A stretch of 64,000 bases of DNA from Alicyclobacillus_A sp963788285. Its GTDB lineage: Bacteria > Bacillota > Bacilli > Alicyclobacillales > Alicyclobacillaceae. Under the pieces are notes generated by a model that did no database searches, was not told the DNA's origin, and saw only the letters and a list, made by a program, of their open reading frames with translations. The stretch spans positions 1 through 64,000 of the forward strand of contig CAWBGB010000019.1 of NCBI GenBank assembly GCA_963788285.1, written 5' to 3'. Below, one piece after another: positions 27,559 through 37,068 of the stretch; the stretch's first letter is position 1, and each line of letters opens with the position of its first letter. The position numbers were made by a program, and so were the translations under genes.

Positions 27559-28938
27559 ATGAGCAAAAACCAGCAGGTTTTGCTAAACAATTGGCTCAGC
27601 ATATTGGACCAGTTGGATGAGATTTTCCTGTTTATCGGTAACGATACGGAGATACTTTACGCCAACAGCGCCTATTCCCGGCTGATTGGCGTCCCCAAGG
27701 ACAAGGTGATTGGCAGGCGCTTATCTGATATCGAGCCCAGAGCGCGAATTATTGAGGTGTTGGAGTCGGATCGGCCGGTCTATCACGATTACTCCTATAT
27801 TGAATCCGTTGGCATGGATATCGTGGCGAATATTTTTCCCGTCTACGACGAAGGGGAAAAAGTGGGGGCCATTGGCATTTTTCGCCCCGTGTCCTTGTTT
27901 TCCGCTGACTCGTATCTCACTTCCGCCACCATATGTTGTAAGAAGGGGAAGTCGGTGGAGGGAGAGAAACCGTTCATTTGCTTGATCGGGGAGAGTCAGG
28001 AATTGAAAAATGTGATTTACATCGCGGAAAAGGTGGCCCAGACGGACACCACTGTCCTCCTCAGAGGGGAGACCGGGGTGGGCAAAGAGCTGTTCGCTCG
28101 GGCGGTTCACGAAGCCAGCACCTTCTCTGACGGCCCTTTTGTCGCTCTTAACATGGCCTCCATCCCCGACACCTTGATTGAATCGGAGCTTTTCGGCTAT
28201 GAGGCCGGCGCATTCACCGGGGCACACAAGACGAAGCCCGGTCTGATTGAGTTGGCTGAGGGCGGGACGCTATTTTTAGACGAAATCGGCGAAATCAGCC
28301 CCATGCTCCAATCCAAGCTGCTTCGGGTGCTGCAAGAGCGGGAAGTAATGCGGGTGGGGGGAACCAAGGCCCGCCCCGTACGTTTCCGCCTCATCGCGGC
28401 AACCAACCGTGACCTGGAGTCCTTGGTTGAAAATGGGAAGTTTCGCCCCGATTTTTACTACCGTATCAGCGTCATCCCCATCCGCATTCCGCCCCTCAGG
28501 GAACGCTCCTCCGATGTGCTCCTCTTGGCCGAGTACTTCAAGCAGCAGCTGGAGGAGCGTCACGGCCTGCTGAAATCTTTCTCTCTCAGGGTCATGGACA
28601 TGATGAAAAGGTATTCCTGGCCCGGAAATGTGCGGGAGCTGCAAAGCTGCATCGAGTACATGTACGTTCTCTCCGAAGGGCAGCTTCTGGATGTTCAGCA
28701 CGTGCCACAGCACATCTGGGAGGCAGTCAAAGGTGCGAGCAGACGAGCCCTCGCTCCTCTCTCGCATAAGGAGGTCCCCGTCAAAGCGAACCTGAAAGAG
28801 GTTGTGGAGCAGGTGGAAAAGGAGATGATGATGAAGGCCATGCGGGAATCCAGGACCAAAACGGAAGCCATCCAACGCCTGGGAATGAGCCGCAAAGGAT
28901 TCTATATGAAGCTGAAGAAATATCACCTCACCTTCTGA
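27559..28938 (+). CDS. PAS-domain sigma-54-dependent transcriptional activator
   Basis: A 459-residue enhancer-binding protein. A PAS domain occupies about residues 12-120 (EIFLFIGNDTEILYANSAYS). The AAA+ domain (about 142-370) has Walker A GETGVGKE, the GAFTGA loop that contacts sigma-54, Walker B GGTLFLDEIGE, and the arginine finger region RVGGTKARPVRFRLIAATN. The last 45 residues form a Fis-type helix-turn-helix (TKTEAIQRLGMSRKGFYMKLKKY). It follows the lactonase-ligase-phosphotransferase genes and probably controls them; the PAS ligand is unknown. I did not find a convincing -24/-12 promoter before those genes. Confidence 0.92.
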   Translation: MSKNQQVLLNNWLSILDQLDEIFLFIGNDTEILYANSAYSRLIGVPKDKVIGRRLSDIEPRARIIEVLESDRPVYHDYSYIESVGMDIVANIFPVYDEGEKVGAIGIFRPVSLFSADSYLTSATICCKKGKSVEGEKPFICLIGESQELKNVIYIAEKVAQTDTTVLLRGETGVGKELFARAVHEASTFSDGPFVALNMASIPDTLIESELFGYEAGAFTGAHKTKPGLIELAEGGTLFLDEIGEISPMLQSKLLRVLQEREVMRVGGTKARPVRFRLIAATNRDLESLVENGKFRPDFYYRISVIPIRIPPLRERSSDVLLLAEYFKQQLEERHGLLKSFSLRVMDMMKRYSWPGNVRELQSCIEYMYVLSEGQLLDVQHVPQHIWEAVKGASRRALAPLSHKEVPVKANLKEVVEQVEKEMMMKAMRESRTKTEAIQRLGMSRKGFYMKLKKYHLTF

Positions 28939-29411
28939 ATGTGTATGGAGGTCATGCCATCGGTGATGAGTGAGACTCCGTCTCCAGATCTGCACGGATC
29001 TCCGATGTTATGTTGGGTATCCTTGCCCTAATTTCCTAGTGAATGAATTGGCGAATGTCGCGTCTGTTCGTCGTATTGCGTGACACCTTTGGCTTTTTCG
29101 CGTGGTTCTGGGAGCGTATCGGTAGCCGCTACAGATTGTATCGCATCGCTTTGTTGGTATTTGTGTATGACGATTTGGAATATCATGTCGGATGACAAAG
29201 CGGAACGAAGTGAATGTACTGCAAGCATTTGAATGGGTGTTTATGTGCGTAGGGTGTATAACGCATCAATGTAAAGAGGTCCCCACCTCGTCATGAGATG
29301 GGGCTTTGTCTGTTACGCCTGGGTGAACCTTTGGAACTGGATAAACATCGCCCTCATCCGATAAAGAATGAGGGCTGTGGGTCCTGGGGAGGAGGTCGCT
29401 GCTTAGAGGGA
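28939..29411. other. Intergenic with hairpins and a gene fragment
   Basis: Besides the DUF3967-type remnant listed separately, 29289-29311 (CCCCACCTCGT then ATGAGATGGGG) and 29352-29376 (CCCTCATCC then GAATGAGGG) form hairpins between the converging sigma-54 activator and asnB genes and may act as terminators. Confidence 0.45.
29036..29190 (-). pseudogene. Partial copy of the MerR/DUF3967-type gene
   Basis: About 150 bp closely matching 48285-48440 of the intact gene on the same strand. Encoded residues IVIHKYQQSDAIQSVAATDT and QYDEQ match the intact protein's middle region. Both the DNA-binding N-terminus and the C-terminal tail are missing. Confidence 0.75.
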
Positions 29412-31232
29412 CTAACGAATAACTATGCCGTATTCTTTCAACCACATGTTCACTTGGATAAGGTATTCAAGCAGTTTGGTGACTCTGCCTGCATTGAGAT
29501 CGGTTTTTCCGTCCACGACCGCTTCCACCTTCTTTTTGTCGATCAGCGGCAAGATCGGGGCATTGGCATCGATCAAAATCTCTTTCATCCAGCGCTTGAC
29601 CGCTTGGAAATAATCCGGATTTTGCGCGGTAGGATAAGCACTTTTTCGGCGATAGAGCACATCGTTCGGCAAATAGCTCTTCAGCGCGCGTCGTAAAATC
29701 CCTTTTTCGATGTCATCCACCGTTTTCACTTTATATGGGACATTCCATAGGTATTCCACCAGGCGATAATCGCAGAACGGGACACGCACTTCAAAGCCGA
29801 CGTACATGCTGGTACGGTCTTTGCGGTCGAGCATGAACGGCAAGAAACGGGTGATAAAGAGATAAGACATTTCGCGCTGGCGCGCTTCCAACGCCGTCTC
29901 ACCGGACAGCGCCGGCACTTCGGCTATCGCCTCTTCATATCTCGCCGCTACATATTCATCCGGGCGGACTTTCTCTAGCGCTTGTGTGGACATGAACCGG
30001 GTCAAGTCACCCATGCTAACCAACCACGGGAACGTTCGCGCATTCAGAAACTCTTCTTGGTGGAACCATGGATAACCGCTAAAAACTTCGTCTGCCGATT
30101 CACCGGACAGGGCCACAGTCGCATCTTTTTTCATCTCTCTGAACAACAGATACAGCGAAGTTTCCATTTCCCCGATTCCCGGCAAATCGCGGGCCCGAAG
30201 TGGCACAAGCATGTTCTCCAGCAGTTCCTCTGCATCCAGGACAATCGTGTGATGCTCGGTTTTCACAAGCTCGGATACCCGTTTGACCCAAGGCTGGTCC
30301 AAATCGCGGTGGAGCAAATCTTTTTGAAAATCGCGGTCACTGTCGACAAAATCGAGCGAATATGTATGAAGTGTTTTACCTTCCCGGCTAAATTCTTTTC
30401 CGGCAATCGCCGTCAAACCGCTGGAGTCCAACCCGCCGGAGAGCATCGCTACGAGCGGCATATCGGAAATCAGTTGGCGACGCACAGTATCTTCCAAGAT
30501 TTCGCGAATGCGCTGGGCAGTCGTCTCCACATCATCCGTGTGCGGTTTGCTTTTCAATTCCCAATAACGCGTGATACGTTTTCCTTCCCGCGTAAACACA
30601 ACCGTATGGCCTGCACGTACTTCTTTCACATCTTTGTACACCCCAATGCCAGGCGTGCGCATCGGACCCATGCCGAAAATCTCGGCCAACCCATCCTGAT
30701 CCAATTCCGGTTTGACAGCCGGATGAGCGAGCAAAGCCTTGATTTCGGAAGCAAACAAGACGGCACTTCCACGTTCGGCATAGAAAAGCGGCTTGACTCC
30801 CAAGTGGTCGCGTCCCAAAAACAGCTTCTGCCCCGTTTCATCCCAAATGGCAAAAGCGAAAATCCCGTTCAAATGACGAACACAATCTTCGCCCCATTCC
30901 AAATAGGTGTGCAACAGCACTTCGGTGTCCGAGTTGGTTGTAAACACATGGCCGCGCTCCTTTAAAAGACGGCGCAACTCAAGGTAGTTATAAATCTCCC
31001 CATTAAATGTCAAAGTATAAACACGGTCCCCTTGGCGATAAACCATTGGCTGAAGTCCGCCTTCCGGATCAATCACAATCAAGCGGCGATGCACCAAAGC
31101 GGCTCGTTTCGACAGCCAAAACCCATCCGCATCCGGGCCACGATGCCGAATCGCATGGGCCATTTTTTCCAATACCGACCGCTCACCTGAAAGGTCTTTT
31201 TCCCAATCGATCCAACCAGCGATTCCACACAT
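29412..31232 (-). CDS. asnB: Asparagine synthetase, glutamine-hydrolysing
   Basis: A 606-residue class B asparagine synthetase, making asparagine from aspartate, glutamine and ATP. The start at 31232 is fixed by chemistry: MCGIAG places the glutaminase nucleophile at Cys2 after removal of Met, so the 45 extra codons of the open frame upstream are excluded. The N-terminal glutaminase domain spans about 2-200 (RGPDADGFW, FNGEIYNYLELR). The ATP pyrophosphatase motif SGGLDSSGLTAI lies near 272, and LSGESADEVFSGYPW follows. The gene has its own spacing and no operon partner; hairpins lie beyond its 3' end. Confidence 0.95.
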   Translation of the reverse strand: MCGIAGWIDWEKDLSGERSVLEKMAHAIRHRGPDADGFWLSKRAALVHRRLIVIDPEGGLQPMVYRQGDRVYTLTFNGEIYNYLELRRLLKERGHVFTTNSDTEVLLHTYLEWGEDCVRHLNGIFAFAIWDETGQKLFLGRDHLGVKPLFYAERGSAVLFASEIKALLAHPAVKPELDQDGLAEIFGMGPMRTPGIGVYKDVKEVRAGHTVVFTREGKRITRYWELKSKPHTDDVETTAQRIREILEDTVRRQLISDMPLVAMLSGGLDSSGLTAIAGKEFSREGKTLHTYSLDFVDSDRDFQKDLLHRDLDQPWVKRVSELVKTEHHTIVLDAEELLENMLVPLRARDLPGIGEMETSLYLLFREMKKDATVALSGESADEVFSGYPWFHQEEFLNARTFPWLVSMGDLTRFMSTQALEKVRPDEYVAARYEEAIAEVPALSGETALEARQREMSYLFITRFLPFMLDRKDRTSMYVGFEVRVPFCDYRLVEYLWNVPYKVKTVDDIEKGILRRALKSYLPNDVLYRRKSAYPTAQNPDYFQAVKRWMKEILIDANAPILPLIDKKKVEAVVDGKTDLNAGRVTKLLEYLIQVNMWLKEYGIVIR

Positions 31233-31522
31233 GCTTGAACATCTCCCATCCATAACTAAGCAACCAATGATATGTGATGCTTCGTGCGAGGGAGGAGCCG
31301 TTTTCCCAAAGAACGATGTAAGCCAGTGAAGCGAGGCGGGAAAGCGGCTCCAATCAAAATGAATCATCGTTTATTAAACAAACTGTTTTTTAATCAACAC
31401 ACTGTTAATAATAATGGCGTTAACGGGGATTTCAATGATCAATCCCTGACAATTTGTCGATTATACGACACATGGAATATATTTGTTTATGAATTAACAA
31501 AATCAACAAATGGAGGAGACCC

Positions 31523-32137
31523 ATGTCATCCGAGCCTAGAAAGTTGGACCCACGTGTCATCCGCACCCGACAAATGCTGAGAAACGCACTCATCGAGCTC
31601 ATCGGTGAAAAAGGCTTCAGTGCCATCAGTGTGCAAGACATCACTCAGCGCGCCACCCTCAACCGTGCCACCTTTTATTTGCATTACCGAGACAAAGAAG
31701 ACCTGCTTGCGCAAAGTGTGGAAGAGATTTTGGGAGAATTGGTCACTGGGATGAAACAATGCCGTCTTTTCGACTATGACATCACCGACTCGGACGGCAA
31801 TGTCATCCATCCGCTGCCCGACCTGGTCTATGTATTTAAACATGTCGCTAATCACGAAAAATTTTATAAAGTAATGCTCGGCAATAAAGGACAACAAAGC
31901 TTTTGGTTCCGGCTCATGGACGTTTTCGTCGACGTCTTGGACAGTCGCCTGAAGCAAACCATGACCAAAGATATTCATCCCAAAGTGCCCAAAGACATCT
32001 TGATCCACTATGCCGCTTCCGCTTATCTTGGCGTAATTTCCTGGTGGCTGAAACACGACATGCCTTATTCGCCGGAGTACATGGCTACACAACTGACGCG
32101 CCTAAGGGTACAACACTTGCAAAATCCATTCGGTTGA
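31523..32137 (+). CDS. TetR-family transcriptional regulator
   Basis: A 204-residue repressor-type protein. Residues 12-60 form the TetR helix-turn-helix (TRQMLRNALIELIGEKGFSA and QDITQRATLNRATFYLHYRDK). The C-terminal ligand domain resembles the group with a TetR_C_8-like fold. A good ribosome site (TGGAGGAG) precedes the ATG. It is divergent from asnB across 290 bp, with AT-rich sequence; its target may be asnB or itself, but nothing in the sequence proves it. Confidence 0.88.
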   Translation: MSSEPRKLDPRVIRTRQMLRNALIELIGEKGFSAISVQDITQRATLNRATFYLHYRDKEDLLAQSVEEILGELVTGMKQCRLFDYDITDSDGNVIHPLPDLVYVFKHVANHEKFYKVMLGNKGQQSFWFRLMDVFVDVLDSRLKQTMTKDIHPKVPKDILIHYAASAYLGVISWWLKHDMPYSPEYMATQLTRLRVQHLQNPFG

Positions 32138-33021
32138 ATACCCGCCAGTTCCCGACCGTTCATTAACCAAAGAAGCCGCTGTATCCACAACGAGACAAAG
32201 CGGCACGCCACTTTGGATAGTAACGGCCGCTTTTCTTCCTCATTTCTTCTTAATTTAATAGGTGACTCAATAAGGAATACATTAAGTTTTAACAATTGAA
32301 AATGCCGTTACCTTCAAGGCTGACGAAATGACAAATTGAAACAAAAGGTCTCAGGTATCACTGTAGCCGCTCCGTGGCTGGCACCATGGTACCGATGGCT
32401 TTCCCAGATGCAACCCCTTTTCTTCGTAAGGCTGTCTTACACAGATTTATTCACGACATACATATGAGGGCATCCACGGAGATTTGTTTTGGAGGTATGG
32501 CTTCGTGTGTTCAGACATAGCTTTAATTACTGTCATACCCGTATCCCACTTTCTTCACTTTTACGGAATGACATCCACAATGGTGTATTTTTCTTGCCAG
32601 ATATTAAGTTTTCATTTAGACTGAAAGAGTGACCAGAGAGGAGGGAGTAAGTACTGAGTCATATAAAACGTGGATGAGGATGAAGAAATGAATTAGCACA
32701 ATCTCCTTTTTTACCCTGCCTGGCATACTTAGGACGGGCCGAATTTCGCATCGATGCTGGTGCGAGAACGGGGGACCCACAATTTTTGGGGTGAATTGAC
32801 TGGCTGTGCTCGCAGCTTCGTTATAGGCCATTTTCGGCCGAACCCGACAGCTAACCCCGTAGGCGAATACTATAGGACTGCTACTTCCTTCGTTTCCTTT
32901 CCCGAATGTTCATTTGTAATGTAACCAGTTTTGGGTGGTTTACGGCACTGAGTAGTATTGAACGCACTCTCAGATTGTATGCGTATTTTACTCGTAAATA
33001 GATTCAAATTATTCCATATTT
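32138..33021. other. Long intergenic region, no gene recognised
   Basis: About 880 bp with no convincing reading frame on either strand. A short minus-strand frame near 32616-32831 has no recognised relative. AT-rich sequence toward 33000 probably includes the opuA promoter. Confidence 0.4.
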
Positions 33022-33065
33022 ACTGTTAACAGTGATAGGTGTCGGCTTCATTCAGGTGACACCTA
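33022..33065. promoter_or_regulatory. Palindromes upstream of the opuA operon
   Basis: ACTGTTAACAGT (33022-33033) is a perfect 12-bp palindrome. TAGGTGTC (33036-33043) and its complement GACACCTA (33058-33065) form a second perfect inverted repeat with a 14-nt loop. Both lie just before the start of the ATPase gene and could be operator or leader hairpins. Confidence 0.45.
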
Positions 33066-33096
33066 ATGCCAGACCATACTGTCACAGGGGGTATCT

Positions 33097-34314
33097 ATGG
33101 CAAATTTCATTGAGTTGAAGAATGTCACCAAAATCTTCGGTACACGAAAAGCACAGGCCTTGCAACTGTTGCACAGAGGCATAGGTAAGGAGGAAATTCT
33201 CAAACAAACAGGAGCAACTGTGGGGGTTAATCAAGTCAGCTTGACGGTAAAACAGGGTGAGCTGTTTGTTCTGATGGGACTCTCAGGCAGTGGTAAATCT
33301 ACATTGCTACGATGTTTGAATCGATTGATTGAACCCACATCCGGCTCGATTTGCATTGATGACACGGACATTCTGAGTCTCAATAAGAAGGACTTGTTGC
33401 GCTTCCGCCAGACGAAAATGGCGATGGTGTTTCAGCACTTTGCACTGCTTCCACATCGAACTGTCGTTGAGAATGTAGCGTTCGGACTGGAACTGCAGAA
33501 TGTGTCGAAAACGGATCGATTCCGGATTGCAATGGAAAAACTGAGTCTGGTCGGGCTGGAGGAATGGGCAAATTATTACCCGGACGACTTGAGCGGCGGG
33601 ATGCAGCAGCGTGTTGGTCTAGCACGTGCCCTGGCGAATGACCCGGATATCCTATTGATGGATGAAGCTTTTAGCGCACTCGATCCACTCATTCGCGAAG
33701 ACATGCAAACGGAACTCTTGCAACTCCAACATCGTCTGCACAAAACAATTGTGTTCATCACCCATGATTTGAACGAAGCCTTGCGACTCGGTGACCGAAT
33801 TGCGCTTATGAAAGATGGTCAAGTCATTCAATCCGGGACGCCAGACGACATTGTCAGTAATCCGGCAAACGAATATGTCGCACGCTTTGTGCGCGGTGTG
33901 GATTTGACGAAAGTGCTTGTGGCATCCGATGTCATGAAGCGTCCATCCCCGCTTTTACGCTTAAAGGACGGGCCCAGAGTGGCGCTTCGGACACTTAGGG
34001 ACGCCGGATTATCCAGTGGCTTCGTGATTGACGACGCTCGCACGTTGCAGGGCATTGTTTCAGTCGACGCGCTGGTGACGGCTGTTGCAGAGAAAAAGCT
34101 GTCCGTCAGTGAATGCACCATTGAGGATGTGACTCCAGTTCGAAAGGACACATCACTCGACGTATTGTTGCACCGTATCGTGCATTCCAAATACCCGCTT
34201 CCAGTGGTGAATGACAAATCGCGTCTTGAGGGGCTTATTCTCAAAAGCTCCATTTTAGAAGCCCTCACTTCACAAGGAGGTGACGCGGATGCTGCCGCAA
34301 CTTCCACTCGATAA
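33097..34314 (+). CDS. opuAA: Glycine betaine/proline ABC transporter, ATPase subunit
   Basis: A 405-residue OpuAA/ProV-type ATPase. Walker A GLSGSGKST (61-69), signature LSGGMQQRVGLARAL (near 168), Walker B DILLMDEAFSALDP and the H-loop ITHDLNEA are intact. The N-terminal IGKEEILKQTGATVGVNQVS insert and the C-terminal pair of CBS domains (about 280-395) are hallmarks of the betaine subfamily; in OpuA the CBS domains sense ionic strength (known). It overlaps the permease gene and forms an operon of three with the permease and binding protein. Confidence 0.95.
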   Translation: MANFIELKNVTKIFGTRKAQALQLLHRGIGKEEILKQTGATVGVNQVSLTVKQGELFVLMGLSGSGKSTLLRCLNRLIEPTSGSICIDDTDILSLNKKDLLRFRQTKMAMVFQHFALLPHRTVVENVAFGLELQNVSKTDRFRIAMEKLSLVGLEEWANYYPDDLSGGMQQRVGLARALANDPDILLMDEAFSALDPLIREDMQTELLQLQHRLHKTIVFITHDLNEALRLGDRIALMKDGQVIQSGTPDDIVSNPANEYVARFVRGVDLTKVLVASDVMKRPSPLLRLKDGPRVALRTLRDAGLSSGFVIDDARTLQGIVSVDALVTAVAEKKLSVSECTIEDVTPVRKDTSLDVLLHRIVHSKYPLPVVNDKSRLEGLILKSSILEALTSQGGDADAAATSTR

Positions 34315-35143
34315 CTGGATTAATGCATTTGTCAATTGGGTTGAATCGGCCTTAGGTCCGTTCTTCAATGTTATTTCGGAGTTTATCAAGACGATTGTGA
34401 CTGCCATCACAAACGAAATGACCGCGATTCCATGGTTGGTCATACTGGTTGTATTCTCGGCGCTCGGATTTCTCGCAGGCCGGTGGAAATTGATGATTGG
34501 AACCGCGATTGGACTGTTTCTCGTATACGACCTATCCCTTTGGAATGACATGATGGCGACGCTGGTCCTCGTCATTCTTTCTGCACTTGTGTCAGTGGTA
34601 ATTGGCTTGCCCATTGGGATTTGGTGTGCACGTAGCAACCTCGTCTATAAATTTGTCTCGCCACTGCTCGACCTGATGCAGACGATGCCAGCCTTTGTCT
34701 ATCTGGTGCCTGTGCTTATCTTTTTCAACATCGGGTTGGTCCCGGCCATTTTTGCCACCGTTGTGTTTGCAATGCCACCGGTGATCCGTTTGACGCGCCT
34801 TGGCATCTTGCAGGTGCCGACTCATCTTGTCGAAGCGTCGAGAGCATTCGGAGCATCCGACAGACAACTACTGTGGAAGGTGCAAATTCCACTTGCTATG
34901 CCAAGTATCAAAGCAGGTATCAATCAGACGATAATGCTTTCACTGTCCATGGTGGTTATCGCATCCATGATTGGTGCGGGCGGCCTGGGCGCGGACGTGA
35001 TGTCTGCTCTGCAAACCATCAACGTCGGTAAAGGGTTTGAAGCCGGAATCAGTATTGTCATTCTTGCAGTGATACTGGACCGCATTTCGCAAAAGTTGGG
35101 CAAACAGCGAACACGTCGACAAACGATAGGTGGTAATGTCTAA
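34289..35143 (+). CDS. opuAB: Glycine betaine/proline ABC transporter, permease
   Basis: A 284-residue membrane subunit. The ATG at 34289 is set by AAGGAGGTG six nt upstream; an in-frame GTG at 34280 lies inside that site. At least six hydrophobic segments are visible, and the EAA loop that docks the ATPase is present (VEASRAFGASDRQLLWKVQI). The start lies inside the end of the ATPase gene and the stop overlaps the next start (TAATG), so synthesis of all three subunits is coupled. As in OpuAB, a long hydrophilic N-terminal segment precedes the first helix. Confidence 0.94.
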   Translation: MLPQLPLDNWINAFVNWVESALGPFFNVISEFIKTIVTAITNEMTAIPWLVILVVFSALGFLAGRWKLMIGTAIGLFLVYDLSLWNDMMATLVLVILSALVSVVIGLPIGIWCARSNLVYKFVSPLLDLMQTMPAFVYLVPVLIFFNIGLVPAIFATVVFAMPPVIRLTRLGILQVPTHLVEASRAFGASDRQLLWKVQIPLAMPSIKAGINQTIMLSLSMVVIASMIGAGGLGADVMSALQTINVGKGFEAGISIVILAVILDRISQKLGKQRTRRQTIGGNV

Positions 35144-36066
35144 TGAACAAGAAGCAGAAGATCTCTTTCGCGTTGGCCGGGGTTTTCCTTACAACATTAT
35201 TCACGCTGGCGGGTTGTTCGAACACGCCGACCCCAAATAATCAGACTAGCAATAACCCAAACACGTCAACATTGACACCTACGTCGACATCGGGGAAGAC
35301 AGTCACTATCGGCTATGTCGATTGGGATGAAGACGTAGCCGCCTCATACCTCTGGAAAGACATTTTGACAGAGAAAGGATATAACGTTCAATTGCAATCC
35401 CTTGACGCGGGACCGTTATTCTCTGGTCTGTCCGAAGGTGGTGTTGACGTCTTTTTTGACACATGGCTACCAGTTACGCACCAGACTTACATGAATCGAT
35501 ACGGCAGTAACCTCGTGAACCTCGGTAAATGGTATCAAGGTCAGACACAAGAAGGGTTTGCCGTACCCAGCTACGTTACCGATGTCACAAGTATCGGAGA
35601 CCTGAAAAAACACGCCAGTGAGTTTGGTAACCAAATTGTCGGGATTGACCCTGGTGCTGGGGAAATGCAACTCGCTGCCAAGGCGGTAGCTGATTACGGA
35701 CTAGGCATGCAACTGGTTCAAAGTTCGTCACCAGCCATGCTCAGTGCGTTGCAGAAAGCCTACAGCGAACACAAACCGATTGTCGTTACCATGTGGAGTC
35801 CGCACTGGGCCGTGACGAAGTATCACCTGAAGTACTTATCGGATCCAAAAGGAGACTTCGGCCAACCCGGCTGGATTCAAACCGAAGCTAATAAAAACTG
35901 GGCAAGCACCAACTCGCAGGTGACACAGTGGATCAAGAATTTTAAGCTGACGCCGCAGCAACTTGGAAGTCTGGAAGAAGACATCAACAGCGCCCCGTCA
36001 AAAGACCAAGGTGTTAAGAAGTGGATAAGCGACAATCAAAGCCTCGTGAACAGCTGGTTGAAGTAG
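35143..36066 (+). CDS. opuAC: Glycine betaine/choline-type substrate-binding lipoprotein
   Basis: A 307-residue extracytoplasmic binding protein. A signal sequence ends in the lipobox LAGC with Cys25, so it is anchored in the membrane outer face. The mature part shows the OpuAC-like fold with GYVDWDEDVAASYLWKDIL, VFFDTWLPVTHQ, GIDPGAGEM and MWSPHWAV; the tryptophans in these segments would form the aromatic box for the quaternary ammonium group (known for the family). It is followed by a hairpin terminator. Confidence 0.93.
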   Translation: MNKKQKISFALAGVFLTTLFTLAGCSNTPTPNNQTSNNPNTSTLTPTSTSGKTVTIGYVDWDEDVAASYLWKDILTEKGYNVQLQSLDAGPLFSGLSEGGVDVFFDTWLPVTHQTYMNRYGSNLVNLGKWYQGQTQEGFAVPSYVTDVTSIGDLKKHASEFGNQIVGIDPGAGEMQLAAKAVADYGLGMQLVQSSSPAMLSALQKAYSEHKPIVVTMWSPHWAVTKYHLKYLSDPKGDFGQPGWIQTEANKNWASTNSQVTQWIKNFKLTPQQLGSLEEDINSAPSKDQGVKKWISDNQSLVNSWLK

Positions 36067-36205
36067 AGAACCTACCGAGGGTACAGGAAGTGAACGGTGT
36101 CGAAGCAATAAGGGATATGGGCACGAAAATATCGATAGAAAGAAAGGTACCAGAAGAAAGGAAGATACTCTTTCATAAGAATTGAATAACCAAGTATCAA
36201 TCAGA

Positions 36206-36257
36206 AAAACCTCCAGGGTAGCATGTAAGTGGCTGCTGCTCCTGGTGGTTTTTCTTA
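36206..36257 (+). terminator. Terminator after opuAC
   Basis: AAAACCTCCAGG and CCTGGTGGTTTTT form a long stem around a loop of about 24 nt, ending in a T-run. Confidence 0.65.
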
Positions 36258-36439
36258 ATGGAGTAACTAGCATTTTTGAAATTTGTCAAGAGCATTAGCA
36301 ATGGCATCAGAGCGTTAAGATTGAAGATTCAGATGTTTCCGTATCTTATATGGTCCAAAAGGTTAATACGTAGGTAGTCTGAAATATCCATATTGAGGCC
36401 GGCGCACTCAAGTAAGGCACTTGAGTCAGTGTATGCTTT

Positions 36440-36590
36440 ACGAAGGAAAGCACATTGTTAGACATTCCTAAAGGCGATCTGTTGTTTCTCATGACCGCCG
36501 TAGTGTATGCCGAAGACAATTCTGTGATGGAATACGTGCGAACTTTGTGTCGCGGAGATCGCTTCCGGTTTCAGGTGAATTTAATTTGCG
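36440..36590 (+). pseudogene. GntR-family regulator remnant (UTRA domain end)
   Basis: The plus strand reads LDIPKGDLLFLMTAVVYAED and NSVMEYVRTLCRGDRFRFQV, matching the end of the UTRA ligand domain of HutC/FarR-type GntR regulators (EYxRxxxRGDRFxF is typical). There is no start or DNA-binding domain. HutC-type regulators often control hut genes, but this remnant is far from the hut locus here. Confidence 0.6.
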
Positions 36591-37068
36591 TCGATATGTT
36601 TATTTGTACCGTGTCCCCCCTAGATTGAGAGTTACTACCGCCAACTAAGGAAGGTAACCAAGGGGAAGAGCGTATTCCCAATAGTCGAATCATTACTAAA
36701 ATTAATGTACCTGGCTACGATGGACGTGCTACGAAAATGGACAGACCGCGTCCAGCTAAACTATTTCCAGTTAGAGATACATGAAAATCGGGCGGACTTT
36801 CACTGAACACAACTGCCTGTAGCGCAGGGAGTGCAGCGTACGTGTAAGCGTCCCTGCAAAGGACGCTGCCACGAACGCGACATGAGACTGACCTTGTCCG
36901 ACAATTTTTTGCCGGGAATGGTTAATCAGTTTACTGGGGTTCATACGGTTATAGCTGATAGAATGAACGACACAGATCGTAGATGTCGAGTGTGACAAGC
37001 CCGAATTATAGTATAGACTGGCTTCATCTGAATGTATGCTGTGGGACGTTCAATAAACAACAGCGAAA
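36591..37068. other. Intergenic, no gene seen
   Basis: Unassigned sequence between the UTRA remnant and the 3' end of the second binding protein gene. Confidence 0.4.

Noticed and set aside
30100..30965. Plus-strand frame of about 327 residues opposite asnB
   Set aside because: asnB is unmistakable on the other strand; the plus frame has no family features or start signal.
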